From JAAYUJ01 sp963698165 (GTDB lineage Bacteria; Desulfobacterota; Syntrophobacteria; Syntrophobacterales; Syntrophobacteraceae), in NCBI GenBank assembly GCA_963698165.1, contig CAVOPT010000004.1, positions 558,001 to 622,000 of the forward strand: a stretch of DNA of 64,000 nt, written 5' to 3'. How positions within the stretch are numbered: position 1 is the first letter of the stretch; each line of letters starts with the position of its first letter. Both the position numbers and the translations under genes were made by a program. This document shows, piece after piece, positions 26,262 through 35,118 of this stretch. The notes below the pieces were generated by a model that saw only the letters and a list, made by a program, of their open reading frames with translations, had not been told where the DNA came from and ran no database searches.

Positions 26262-26915
26262 ATGGCTCGAATCGACGATTACAGGGAATCTTTTCGACTG
26301 GCATCGGAGGAGCTCCGAAACACCGACCTCGAGCAACTCTCGCGGCGTGCCGAAGTGGAAATCGCCGCGGCTGACGGCTCGGAAGGACGGATGCGTGTCC
26401 TGTTTTTCGGGAAACCCTACATCGTCCAGGTGGGTGCCACCGTGGAAGTCCTCAAGGAAGGAGAAGAAGCCGAAGTTCCTCTGCCGGAGAAGATCCTCAT
26501 GGTCCACTACCTCCTTCGCGCTTCTGGAAAACCTCTCACTGGCGAGCTCATCACATTCCGGCAAGTTCCCGACGGGCAGTTTTACTATGACGCTTTTCAG
26601 AGAAGGGCTCGCGATCCTTTTCTCGCCACGTTTGGGCGAAATGTCGAGCTCTTCAAGAGTTGCGGCCGACTCATGGGGGGGAGACCCGTAGAGGCGGGAG
26701 ATGTCGGCATGGTTTTTTCCGTGCTCCCGCGTATTCCCATTCAGTTGGTCCTTTGGAAAGGCGATGAGGAGTTCTCTCCCGAAGCCGGCATCCTTTTCGA
26801 TTCGGTCATCCAATACGATTTCTCCGCCGAGGATATCGCAGTGCTGAGTGGCATGCTCGTCTACCGACTCATGGGACTCTCCCGGAATCTCGCGGCATCT
26901 CCCGGGATGAGTTGA
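26262..26915 (+). CDS. DUF3786 domain protein
   Basis: A 217-residue soluble protein with the pattern of DUF3786: an N-terminal helix, VLFFGKPYIVQV, then ILMVHYLLRASGKPLTGELI, which I recognise as the family core, and a C-terminal LVLWKGDEEFSPEAGILFD strand. The domain occurs mainly in anaerobes, often near corrinoid or CODH/acetyl-CoA synthase genes. Its biochemical role is unknown to me. The next gene, 166 bases away, is a CooC-type ATPase, which supports a link to nickel or corrinoid protein maturation; that link is inference. Confidence 0.8.
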   Translation: MARIDDYRESFRLASEELRNTDLEQLSRRAEVEIAAADGSEGRMRVLFFGKPYIVQVGATVEVLKEGEEAEVPLPEKILMVHYLLRASGKPLTGELITFRQVPDGQFYYDAFQRRARDPFLATFGRNVELFKSCGRLMGGRPVEAGDVGMVFSVLPRIPIQLVLWKGDEEFSPEAGILFDSVIQYDFSAEDIAVLSGMLVYRLMGLSRNLAASPGMS

Positions 26916-27081
26916 GCAATCTCCTCCTTCTTTCGAGAATCCGTTTTTTCCTGCCGGAAGTCATTAGGGACCGACAAAAACAGTGTCATTGTGTGTAGAG
27001 CGAAGCGAGAGTGGAATCCTGCCGTTTGGATGAGACAATGTCCCATGCATTTCCCAATGTTCCCAATAATGGAGGAAAGCC

Positions 27082-27873
27082 TTGAAGATCGCGGTGAGCG
27101 GAAAAGGGGGAGTGGGAAAAACCACTCTTGCTGCGTTTCTGGTCAAGTGGTTTGCAAAACAGGGTAAGCATGTTCTGGCCATCGACGCCGACCCCGATGC
27201 CAATCTGGGAAACGGTTTGGGTATCGAGGATGCTTCCGCCATCACACCCATTTCGGAGATGAAGGATCTCGTAGCCGAGCGGACGGAGTCAGTACCGGGA
27301 AGCTTCGGAGGGTTCTTCAAGATGAATCCCCAGGTCGACGATCTCCCTGAAAAACTGGCGGTGAGAAGTGGAGATCACATACGCCTCATGATCATGGGAG
27401 GCGTGAAAAAAGGCGGGAGCGGTTGCGTCTGTCCTGAGAGCGTCCTCCTCAAGAACCTGGTTCAGCACCTCATCCTGCGTCGGGATGAGGTGGTGATCAT
27501 GGACATGGAAGCGGGCATCGAGCACCTGGGGCGGGGGACATCCAAGGCGGTGGACTGGCTGATCGTCGTGGTGGAACCCGGGCGCCGGAGCATGGACACG
27601 GCCTTGCGAATCAAGGACCTCGGAAGCGACATAGGCCTTGATCGCGTTGCCCTCGTTGGGAACAAGGTCCGGGGGGACGGTGACCGCCGGTTCCTGCTCG
27701 AGAACCTGGAAGGGTTTCAATTCCTGGGATTTGTGCCCTACGATGAGAAGATCATTGAAGCCGATCTGAGAGGTGCATATCCGGAAGATGTCTCCGAGGA
27801 GACGCAAAAGGCCTTCGAGGAGATTGCCCGAAATGTCGTGAGCTTCTCTAAGCTTGATGCATCAAGGGCTTAG
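27082..27873 (+). CDS. cooC: CooC/AcsF-type nickel-insertion ATPase
   Basis: A 263-residue SIMIBI-class ATPase. The deviant Walker A GKGGVGKTT is at residues 7-15, DADPDANLGNGLG follows, and the metal-binding CxC motif of CooC proteins is present as C115-V-C117. CooC dimers bind nickel at this CxC and insert it into carbon monoxide dehydrogenase (or, as AcsF, into acetyl-CoA synthase) with ATP hydrolysis. The start is TTG with GGAGG six bases upstream. No CODH gene is in the window, so the client lies elsewhere. folE2 starts 17 bases after the stop, suggesting cotranscription. Confidence 0.88.
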   Translation: MKIAVSGKGGVGKTTLAAFLVKWFAKQGKHVLAIDADPDANLGNGLGIEDASAITPISEMKDLVAERTESVPGSFGGFFKMNPQVDDLPEKLAVRSGDHIRLMIMGGVKKGGSGCVCPESVLLKNLVQHLILRRDEVVIMDMEAGIEHLGRGTSKAVDWLIVVVEPGRRSMDTALRIKDLGSDIGLDRVALVGNKVRGDGDRRFLLENLEGFQFLGFVPYDEKIIEADLRGAYPEDVSEETQKAFEEIARNVVSFSKLDASRA

Positions 27874-27889
27874 ACCGAGAGTGATCCCG

Positions 27890-28666
27890 ATGATTGACGT
27901 CCAGAATCAGTACGATCACCGCAATATCAATGTGGACAAGGTGGGGGTGAAGGACATCCGGTATCCGATCACCGTGATGGACCAAAACAACGGAGTTCAG
28001 CACACCGTCGCCTGTATCAACATGTACGTGGACCTGCCGCGGGAATTCAAGGGCACGCACATGAGCCGTTTCATAGAGATCCTCAACGAATTCCACGGCA
28101 ATCTCGACATCCGTGAATTCTCCAAGGTCCTTGGAGCCATGCAGGATCGACTCAGCGCTGAATCGGCCCACATGGAAATCTCCTTTCCTTACTTCGTCAA
28201 GAAGAGGTCGCCCATCACCTCAACAGACGGTTTGATGGAATACGGGTGCCGCGTGTCGGGCTCCGTCAATCACCGGACCGGCTGCGACCTGGTTCTTGAA
28301 GTCAATGTGCCCATCACCACGGTGTGTCCCTGTTCCAAGGAGATCAGTGAACACGGGGCGCACAACCAAAGAGGGATGGTCAAGCTCGCCGTGAGGTTCA
28401 AGCGTTTTGTCTGGATCGAGGAGCTCGTGCGATTGATAGAGCGGGCAGCGTCCTGTGAGGTATACTCTGTGCTCAAGAGACCGGACGAGAAGTATGTGAC
28501 GGAAAAAGCCTACGAAAATCCGAAGTTTGTGGAGGACGTCGTGCGGGATATCGCGAGGGATCTCAAGGAAGACCCCAATATTCTGTGGTTCAAGGTGGAC
28601 GTGGAGAACTTCGAATCCATCCACAATCACAGTGCGTATGCCTGCATTGAAAGGTTCAGAAGGTAG
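27890..28666 (+). CDS. folE2: GTP cyclohydrolase FolE2 (type IB)
   Basis: A 258-residue GTP cyclohydrolase IB, which converts GTP to dihydroneopterin triphosphate, the first step of folate and queuosine synthesis. Distinctive FolE2 motifs are TTVCPCSKEISEHGAHNQRG, holding the metal-binding Cys near residue 145, and the C-terminal ESIHNHSAYA. This zinc-independent type can use other divalent metals. The start at 27890 (MIDVQNQYDHRNI) is chosen by family length; upstream in-frame codons overlap cooC. queD, another user of the same product, is 7 kb away in this window. Tetrahydrofolate supply would fit a Wood-Ljungdahl-type organism, consistent with the cooC neighbour. Confidence 0.93.
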   Translation: MIDVQNQYDHRNINVDKVGVKDIRYPITVMDQNNGVQHTVACINMYVDLPREFKGTHMSRFIEILNEFHGNLDIREFSKVLGAMQDRLSAESAHMEISFPYFVKKRSPITSTDGLMEYGCRVSGSVNHRTGCDLVLEVNVPITTVCPCSKEISEHGAHNQRGMVKLAVRFKRFVWIEELVRLIERAASCEVYSVLKRPDEKYVTEKAYENPKFVEDVVRDIARDLKEDPNILWFKVDVENFESIHNHSAYACIERFRR

Positions 28667-28697
28667 AATACCCCCCAATGTGTCGCGGGGATCACCC

Positions 28698-30383
28698 ATG
28701 TGGGTCGAATCGGTCCGCGGCGTCTCGAGGAATCGAAAACCTCCTCTTGGACAGGTGACCTTGAAGGCCCCGACAGAATTCGAAGAAATCTGCCAGGCCA
28801 TGGCAGATCCCGCCTTTTATCCGCACGAGGTTTCCCGCCTCGAACGCCGCGACACCCACATCTCCAGCGTTTTTCTCACGGGCAGATGGGCTTACAAAAT
28901 CAAGAAGCCCGTGGATTTCGGCTTCCTCAATTTTGCCGACTTGGAATCCCGAAGATACTTCTGCGAGCAGGAGGTGAGGCTCAACCAGCGGCTCAGCCAT
29001 GGTGTTTACCAAGAGGTCATGCCCATACGGCGGGACGAGAACAATCGCTTTCGCCCCGGAAGCGGGGGTGAGGTTGTCGAGTATGCCGTCAGGATGAAAC
29101 AGCTCGACGAAAAGGAGAGCCTGCTTTGGCTGCTCGAGTCCGGGGGCATCTCGGGTGCCGACATGCAAAGGTTGGGATGCCTCCTGGCAGACTTCTACGA
29201 GACCAGTCTCAGAAATGCGGAAATCGATCAATACGGGCATGCGGACGTCATCGCATTCAACATGGAGGAGAATTTCTTCCAGATCGGGCCTTTCGTCGAC
29301 GACCTGGTTAGTCCCGAGGATTTTGAGTTCATCAGGCAGGTGAGCCGCGCGTTTTTTCTGAGTCATGGCGGCCTCTTCGAACGCCGTGTGGAGATGGAGC
29401 GGATTCGTGACGGACATGGAGATCTGCGATGCGACCACATCTATTTCTGCAATGGAATCGACATCATAGACTGCATCGAGTTCAACAACCGATTTCGTTA
29501 CGGAGATGTCATCTCCGATCTCGCTTTTCTCCACATGGACCTGGAACACAGGGGAGGCCGTGAGCTGTCCCAGGCGCTTCTTGCTGCCTATGCGGAGCGT
29601 TCCCTTGATTTCGAAGTCTACGCCCTGCTTGATTTCTACGCCTCGTATCGGGCGGTGGTGAAGGTGAAGGTTGCATGCCTGCGGTCGACGGAGGTGCACT
29701 GCGCAAAGGAGAAGGAGGCCCTCAAAGCGGAGGCCAGAAGCTACTTGCTGCAGGCCTATCGCTATGCCCTGCAGTTCAGCCGGCCCACCATCTGGGTAAT
29801 GATGGGTTTGCCGGCCTCGGGGAAGTCTTCACTGGGGAAGGCGATGGCCGAGAAACTGTCCCTGCCCCTCCTGCAATCCGACGTGATTCGCAAGGAGCTG
29901 GCCGGGCGCCAGATCCACCAGACGGAAATCGTTCCTCACGATGGCGGGATCTATCAGAGTTCCATGCGGCAACGGGTCTATGCCAAGATGCTCTCATTGG
30001 CTCAGGAGGAATTGAAACAGGGGCATTCCGTGGTCCTGGACGCCACATTCTCCAAAAGCAGGTGGCGGGATGAGGTGCGACAACTGGCAAGGGACCTGGA
30101 CACAAACCTCATATTCGTTGAATGTGCGTGCGAAGAGGAGATCATCCGCCGGAGGCTCGAAGAACGAGAAGGGCAGGGGAGTATCTCCGATGCGCGGCTT
30201 CGGCACCTGCCCCAGATGATCCTGGATTACGAAGCGCCGACCGAAATGGACTCGACGCATCACGTGCGTGTGGACACATCCCTTCGGTTTAGTGAAACCC
30301 TTTCGAGGATCCTTTCAGAAGGATACGCCAAGCGGTGCCTGCAGGTGAGGACACTGTACACCAAGATCGGTCCCGAAGTTTAG
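28698..30383 (+). CDS. Fused aminoglycoside-phosphotransferase-like / P-loop kinase protein
   Basis: A 561-residue two-domain protein. The N-terminal half (about 20-340) looks like a phosphotransferase-fold domain of the COG2187 type: YKIKKPVDFGFLNFADLESR near the start, then DGHGDLRCDHIYF, the Brenner-like catalytic motif, and DIIDCIEFNNRFRYGDVISD. The C-terminal half (about 365-540) is a P-loop kinase with GLPASGKSSLGK, SDVIRKELAGR, VVLDATFSKSRWR and a lid region. Such fusions are widespread in proteobacteria, and their substrate is unknown. It follows folE2 by 31 bases and may be cotranscribed. I start at 28698, where GGGGA precedes the ATG; the frame is open 57 codons further into folE2. 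Confidence 0.8.
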   Translation: MWVESVRGVSRNRKPPLGQVTLKAPTEFEEICQAMADPAFYPHEVSRLERRDTHISSVFLTGRWAYKIKKPVDFGFLNFADLESRRYFCEQEVRLNQRLSHGVYQEVMPIRRDENNRFRPGSGGEVVEYAVRMKQLDEKESLLWLLESGGISGADMQRLGCLLADFYETSLRNAEIDQYGHADVIAFNMEENFFQIGPFVDDLVSPEDFEFIRQVSRAFFLSHGGLFERRVEMERIRDGHGDLRCDHIYFCNGIDIIDCIEFNNRFRYGDVISDLAFLHMDLEHRGGRELSQALLAAYAERSLDFEVYALLDFYASYRAVVKVKVACLRSTEVHCAKEKEALKAEARSYLLQAYRYALQFSRPTIWVMMGLPASGKSSLGKAMAEKLSLPLLQSDVIRKELAGRQIHQTEIVPHDGGIYQSSMRQRVYAKMLSLAQEELKQGHSVVLDATFSKSRWRDEVRQLARDLDTNLIFVECACEEEIIRRRLEEREGQGSISDARLRHLPQMILDYEAPTEMDSTHHVRVDTSLRFSETLSRILSEGYAKRCLQVRTLYTKIGPEV

Positions 30384-30410
30384 GAGTGATCCCCGGTGAT
30401 GTTCATCATA

Positions 30411-30430
30411 CCGGCGAAAGCCGGCATCCA
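30411..30430. repeat. CCGGCGAAAGCCGG dispersed repeat copy
   Basis: This small palindromic element (CCGGC GAAA GCCGG) is continued by ATCCAGG, the same core as the larger element at 10089-10150. It lies between two convergent genes. Confidence 0.55.
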
Positions 30431-30470
30431 GGGGTACTTCCAAAAACGCGACTTCCAAACCTCAAAGAGT

Positions 30471-31406
30471 TTACTTTTCCATGGCCAGTTCGATGAGACG
30501 ATCCATCAGGGCGGAAAAGGGGATGCCCGCGGCGGCGGCGGCCTGCGGGTAAAGGCTCGTCTGGGTCATGCCGGGGATGGTGTTGGTCTCGAGGATGACG
30601 ATTTCATTTTCAGAGACGATCATGTCGGTGCGGCTGTACCCGCGGCAGAAAAGGGCCTTGTGTGCAGTGATCCCGTATTTCTGGGCCTTGTCCGTGATTT
30701 CCGCGGAAATGCGGGCAGGGCAGATTTCGCTCGACGCTCCAGGTGTGTATTTTGCCTTATAGTCGAAGAAGTCATGGCCTTCACCGGGGATGATCTCCAC
30801 AAGGGGCAGTGCCTGCAGCGAGTCATTGCCAAGGACTCCACAGGTGATCTCCATGCCGGAAATGTACTTTTCGACAAGGCAGCGTCGGTCGTATTGCCAG
30901 GCCAACTGGAGGGCGTCCAGCAGGGAATCGGCGTTGCGGACGATGCTCAGGCCGATGCTGGAACCTTCGTGCTCCGGCTTGATGACGACGGGCAGCCCCA
31001 GCTGTTCCATCACATGAGCCGGCGGTTCGGGTCGGGTCTTGTCCATGACCAGGTAAGGAGCAACAGGCAGGCCCGCTTGAACATAGAGTTGCTTGCTGAG
31101 AATCTTGTTCATGGCAATGGCGCTTCCGAGCACTCCGCTGCCCTGGTACGGGATCTCAAGGGATTCGAGGAGTCCCTGAATGGTGCCGTCTTCTCCCATT
31201 CTGCCGTGGAGAATAATGAGCGCAACGTCTATCTGCGAAGCGTCGCCGGCGAGCCTTGGAAGATCCACACTTGGGTCGTAGCGCCTTATGTCGTACTTGT
31301 CCTTGTCGAGTGACTGAAATACCTGCTCGCCGCTCTTCAGGGACACTTCCCGCTCTGCGGACTTGCCTCCCGCCAACAACGCAACGGTCAGTTTATCGGC
31401 CTTCAT
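30471..31406 (-). CDS. ddl: D-alanine--D-alanine ligase
   Basis: A 311-residue ATP-grasp ligase that makes D-Ala-D-Ala for peptidoglycan. Family features are LLAGGKSAEREVSL at the N-terminus, ILHGRMGEDGTIQGLLE, LPVVIKPEHEGSSIGL (ATP binding) and the C-terminal ILETNTIPGMTQTSLYP. I start at 31406 (MKADKLTV); an ATG five codons earlier is nearly as good, since GGGAGG lies between them. The start overlaps the end of the upstream HD hydrolase gene by 14 bases, indicating translational coupling. It is not in the usual murC/ftsQ cluster. Confidence 0.93.
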   Translation of the reverse strand: MKADKLTVALLAGGKSAEREVSLKSGEQVFQSLDKDKYDIRRYDPSVDLPRLAGDASQIDVALIILHGRMGEDGTIQGLLESLEIPYQGSGVLGSAIAMNKILSKQLYVQAGLPVAPYLVMDKTRPEPPAHVMEQLGLPVVIKPEHEGSSIGLSIVRNADSLLDALQLAWQYDRRCLVEKYISGMEITCGVLGNDSLQALPLVEIIPGEGHDFFDYKAKYTPGASSEICPARISAEITDKAQKYGITAHKALFCRGYSRTDMIVSENEIVILETNTIPGMTQTSLYPQAAAAAGIPFSALMDRLIELAMEK

Positions 31407-31983
31407 AACCCTCCCATTCATCCCTTGTATATCCGTTCAAAGATATGTGCATCAGTTTATCGTCGACGGGACCAAAAGGCAGATGGTGGAAAATCCGCTC
31501 TTCCAGGGCCAAATAGAGCTCAAGCCTCTTGCGGAAGTACGTTCTGTGCCCTTCAGTCTTTCCATAACGTATCATCAGGTCGTCAAAGCGATCCTGAAGA
31601 CTGACCACACTTTCATGCATCACGCGCTTGTCGGCATAGTTGACGATCAAGGATTCGGTGACGGGACCGGTTACAGTCTCAGCGTCCAGGCACACATGCT
31701 CCTTGACGATGGAAGCCAGTCGCCCGTAACCCAACTCCTCCAGCATGCGGGCTCCAAGCTCGTCGTGGCGTTCCCCAGTGGCAAGCCCCTCCGCTTTGGC
31801 AATGTCGTGGAGAAGGGCCCCGGCCTCGAGCAGGTCCAGATTCAACCGGATGCTGTTCTGGTTGAGGAAGTCACCGAGATAAACGGAGAGCTTGGCAACC
31901 ATCACGCTGTGACGTTGGATGTGAAGGGGCATGCGGACTTTTTTCATGAGGAAAACACACTCGCTGCGCGAGGGAATCGGCAT
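31393..31983 (-). CDS. HD-domain phosphohydrolase
   Basis: A 196-residue HD/HDIG-type metal-dependent phosphohydrolase. It has an upstream His (RHSVMVAK), the HD pair in GALLHDIAK near residue 59, KEHVCLD, and a late Asp in NYADKRV, the spacing of the HD superfamily. Substrates in this superfamily are nucleotides or phosphate esters; none can be assigned. The gene overlaps ddl on the same strand. Translation could also start at a Met 12 codons in. A putative promoter lies at 32038-32065. Confidence 0.8.
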   Translation of the reverse strand: MPIPSRSECVFLMKKVRMPLHIQRHSVMVAKLSVYLGDFLNQNSIRLNLDLLEAGALLHDIAKAEGLATGERHDELGARMLEELGYGRLASIVKEHVCLDAETVTGPVTESLIVNYADKRVMHESVVSLQDRFDDLMIRYGKTEGHRTYFRKRLELYLALEERIFHHLPFGPVDDKLMHISLNGYTRDEWEGYEGR

Positions 31984-32772
31984 GGGGGAAGAATCCTTTC
32001 TCCGTGGGATGCGTTGTGCCGGTTACTCTGTACCTTAATCATATTTTTCAGAAAAACGCCACCAAGGCAAGAAGCAAAATCACACGGCCGCGATCCCGTG
32101 GATTCCCGACGCCTTGAGCTGACCCCCACCGCAATGGACGCTCGAGGCGAACCCACATGGGAAAATCGAGCGCGCCTCACTGGAAATCGGCGAAGACAGC
32201 CCCTGTGGAAGCATCATTCCCCAGCGATACGTCTGGTGCGAAGAATTTCTTCGAAAACCGCCGAAAAGAGCAGTTCAACCTACAATCCTTCGGAGAACTA
32301 CGCGGCGAATCACATGTAACCTATGGAGAAGACAATGCAAAAAATTTCCAAGGAAACCGTTCACCAGTCAACTAGTTAGCTGTTTTTGACTGCTAACATC
32401 CACGCATCCCGAGAGAATTTTCCTCCAAATGACCGAGGGGGGATCTTCCCGAGAAATCATCAGGTCGACTTTGACCTGAAGGATTTCAGCAAGTATGGTT
32501 TGCGCCACTTGTCGATGGGGCTAGTTTGAGGACATCAAACCTTCATTTCTGCAGACACGCTGCGCAAATTGTTCGCCTTTTCGGGCTCACGCAATCGGAT
32601 CAGAGGTAGGCAATCACTCATTCGCATGCAGGGTTGCTGATCCTCGCAATATGTGGACGTTCCTGTTTCCCTGAATCGGTGGGTGGGATGGAGTTCTTTG
32701 TTCCAATCCCGTCAAACGGAGTTGGCATTTTCAGGAACACCAACCAGAAAGAGTGCAGAGGCCTTCCGCCGT
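31984..32772. other. 789-bp divergent intergenic region, HD hydrolase / DnaA paralogue
   Basis: A minus-strand promoter for the HD-ddl pair is likely: TATGAT (32038-32043) and TTGGTG (32060-32065), 16 bases apart. Short inverted repeats occur at 32375-32397 (GTTAGC/GCTAAC) and about 32463-32482 (TCAGGTC/GACCTGA). I looked for TTATCCACA-type DnaA boxes and saw none, so this does not look like a replication origin. No gene is supported. Confidence 0.45.
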
Positions 32773-34125
32773 ATGCAAACCAAGTGGGAAGAAGTCCGAA
32801 AGAAGCTGCAGCAAAGTCTCTCCAAGGGACAGTATGATTTTTGGGTGTCGACCATCGAATGTGTTGGATTTGAAGATGGTTGCCTCATTCTGGACTGTCG
32901 CAACAGGTTTCACGTGGAGTGGCTCCGTGAGAAACTGGAGTCCAAACTGGTGGCCATCGCAAAGGAGCAGTTTCCAGCCCTTCGCCGCGTCGAGTATCGG
33001 GTCATTGTGGAGGAGGATAAAGACCCGGGGGAAGTGAGGGAGCAAGCAGGATTCCATCAGCTGAACATCGACGACCTCGTGGTGAGATCGCGACCGCCCT
33101 TCAATCAGCGCTTCACTTTCGACCATTTTGTGGTGGGGAAGTGCAACCAGTTTGCCTACGCGGCCAGCATGGGGATGGCGAGCGGTCAACAGATGTTCAA
33201 CCACTCCGTGTACTTGATGGCCGATGCGGGTCTGGGAAAGAGTCATCTCTCCCATGCCGTCGGCAACTACCTGTTGCATCAGCATCCGGGAGTGCGGGTC
33301 CAATATGCCACGACCGAGCAATTCGCCAACGAGATGATCTTTGCTTTGAAGCAGGGAAACATCGAGGTTTTCAAGAGCAAGTACCGGGCGTGCTGTGACA
33401 TCCTGCTGCTGGAGAAAATCGAATTTCTCAGCGGAAAGGAGAAGGTTCAGAGTGAGCTTGTGTACACCCTGGATGAGCTCATGGATCGTGGGAAGAAGGT
33501 CCTTTGCACGGGGAGCGCCCATCCCAGGGATATTCCCAAACTGAACTTGGCCCTTCAGTCCCGATTGGGTGGCATTTTGGTGGCCGGCATCGAGCCTCCT
33601 GATTTTGAAACGCGGAAGGAGATCATTCGGAGGAAAAGCCAGAGCGACGGGGTGATGCTCCCCGAGAATGTGGCCGAATTCCTGGCGAACCGCATCAATG
33701 GAGATGTACGGCAGTTGGAGAGCTCCCTGGTGGGAATCATCGCCAAGAGCAGCATTCTGAAAGTCCCCATATCGCTGGAGCTCGCGGAAGAGGTCTCCCA
33801 GGTGATGCTCGATCGGCTCCCAAAGATAACCATCCATCGCATCCAGCAAACGGTGTGTGAAACGTACCAAATATCGCGGGAGCTGTTGATATCCAATTCA
33901 CGAAAGAAGGAACTGACCCTGGCCCGCAAGATCGGCATGTACCTCTGCCGTCAATACACTTCGGAGTCCCTGGAATGCATAGGAGGCGCCTTCAACAGGA
34001 GCCACAGTTCCACCGTGTATGCGGTTCAGGCCATCAGGAAGGAAATGGAGGACAGCAACAGCAAGGTGAAGCGCCAGGTTGATCACGTGTCGAGACGCCT
34101 GGAGATCGGCTGTCTTTGCGCGTAG
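32773..34125 (+). CDS. DnaA paralogue with altered nucleotide-binding motifs
   Basis: A 450-residue protein with the full DnaA plan. Domain I is at 1-70; there is a short linker; domain III starts at RFTFDHFVVGKCNQFAYA (113-130); the C-terminal helix-turn-helix domain has LARKIGMYLCRQYTSESLECIGG. The motifs are changed. Walker A reads MADAGLGKS (149-157), with Ala in place of the first Gly. Walker B reads LLLEKIEFL (211-219), where DnaA has IDDIQFL, so both acidic residues become Glu-Lys. The DNA-binding signature GRDHTTV reads NRSHSSTV. The SRL arginine-finger position is kept. ATP may bind but hydrolysis is probably impaired. I infer a regulatory paralogue, not the replication initiator. 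A bona fide dnaA should exist elsewhere. The start at 32773 is chosen by alignment; the frame is open 40 codons upstream. Confidence 0.82.
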   Translation: MQTKWEEVRKKLQQSLSKGQYDFWVSTIECVGFEDGCLILDCRNRFHVEWLREKLESKLVAIAKEQFPALRRVEYRVIVEEDKDPGEVREQAGFHQLNIDDLVVRSRPPFNQRFTFDHFVVGKCNQFAYAASMGMASGQQMFNHSVYLMADAGLGKSHLSHAVGNYLLHQHPGVRVQYATTEQFANEMIFALKQGNIEVFKSKYRACCDILLLEKIEFLSGKEKVQSELVYTLDELMDRGKKVLCTGSAHPRDIPKLNLALQSRLGGILVAGIEPPDFETRKEIIRRKSQSDGVMLPENVAEFLANRINGDVRQLESSLVGIIAKSSILKVPISLELAEEVSQVMLDRLPKITIHRIQQTVCETYQISRELLISNSRKKELTLARKIGMYLCRQYTSESLECIGGAFNRSHSSTVYAVQAIRKEMEDSNSKVKRQVDHVSRRLEIGCLCA

Positions 34126-34348
34126 TGGAAAACGCCCTCCGAGAAACCGGCCTTCGGTCTGAGCGCCGTTCGGTCTTGATACGGCCGGGACCTGACAGCG
34201 GCAAGTCAGTCTATTGAGGACATCTCACCAACTGCACACCCAATTCACCCTGTTCGTCACTGAACGATTTGGATTTGCCGGGAGCCCTCATTCGCGAGGG
34301 ACGCAGTGAGATCGGAAGGGTGGCTCCGGGACGGCTTTCAAGGAGAGG

Positions 34349-34633
34349 TCATTCCCCGTTGATCCGCTCCCTCAGGACTCCGGAGCACTTGAACGTAACG
34401 ACCTTGCGCGGCGCAAGCATGATGGGCGCCCCTGTCTGGGGGTTGCGTCCGCGACGCTGATTCTTTTCCTTGACGCTGAACTTCCCAAAACCGCTGATCA
34501 GAACGTCCTCGCCACCCTCAAGAGTCATCTTGATGATCTCAAAGAGCGTTTCGATGATGTGCGCCGATTCGGTCTTCGTGAAGATATTCTTCGCAAAAAG
34601 ATTCTCCACAATGTGAGCCTTCGTCAGAGTCAT
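34349..34633 (-). CDS. ihfA: Integration host factor alpha-type DNA-bending protein
   Basis: This 94-residue member of the HU/IHF family opens with MTLTKAHIVENLF, as IHF-alpha does. The core ISGFGKFSVKEKNQRRGRNPQTG is the DNA-minor-groove arm, with the intercalating Pro in RNPQTG. It ends LRERINGE. The subunit would pair with an IHF-beta encoded elsewhere, or act as a homodimer. It is convergent with the DnaA paralogue. A good sigma-70 promoter lies about 90 bases upstream (34724-34752). HU is the alternative; the N-terminus and length favour IHF-alpha. Confidence 0.85.
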   Translation of the reverse strand: MTLTKAHIVENLFAKNIFTKTESAHIIETLFEIIKMTLEGGEDVLISGFGKFSVKEKNQRRGRNPQTGAPIMLAPRKVVTFKCSGVLRERINGE

Positions 34634-34723
34634 GGCAGCGTCCTCAAATGTTTCAAAAAAGAACCGCGGAAGATCATGACAGGTGCCCGTCCTCCGCCCT
34701 CACATTTCCTGAGTTTTCCTGAA

Positions 34724-34752
34724 CTATTACTGGATAATTTGCTGTTTTTCAA
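34724..34752 (-). promoter_or_regulatory. Putative sigma-70 promoter of ihfA
   Basis: On the minus strand TTGAAA (34747-34752) and TAATAG (34724-34729) are 17 bases apart. It is followed by a leader of about 85 bases. Confidence 0.5.
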
Positions 34753-35039
34753 CAAAAAAATGGAGATCTTCCGGCACTGGTCCGCCGAGATCCCTTTTCA
34801 CACCCGGAAGAATTCCAAGAAACCCGGGGAGTCTGTCCTCCAAAGGAATTCGACTCAACGGGATTGCAACGGGACTGGAAGCGGTGTTTGAAAACGAGAG
34901 CGGGGAAATGCGCAGATCTTTCGAGAGGCCTTTTTGCCCCACAAAGCATGCACTTCAAAGAAAACACTGGGGTTCAATTTTTCACCGGGAAGACTGGGGG
35001 AAGGATTTTTTCTGACCTGGAAAGGTTTCCGTCGCTGAT

Positions 35040-35074
35040 CCCACAAGGTGCACACCAGCGGTGCATCTTGTGGG
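35040..35074. other. 14-bp stem-loop downstream of tRNA-Met
   Basis: The arms CCCACAAGGTGCAC (35040-35053) and GTGCATCTTGTGGG (35061-35074) pair fully, counting one G-T, around a 7-base loop. It lies 45 bases past the tRNA 3' end on the minus strand. No T-tract follows on either strand, so it is not a typical terminator; it may be a processing or stability element. Confidence 0.55.
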
Positions 35075-35118
35075 TCAACGAGGCTCGTAAGGAGACATCC
35101 CTTGGGGATCAAGCTTTT

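Larger units (their letters stand above)
34634..35118. other. Intergenic region between ihfA and tRNA-Met
   Basis: This holds the ihfA promoter and a conspicuous stem-loop (35040-35074), each listed separately. No protein gene is supported. Confidence 0.45.

Noticed and set aside
31984..32772. Possible replication origin beside the DnaA paralogue
   Set aside because: I saw no DnaA-box clusters, and the usual dnaN, recF and gyrB neighbours are absent.
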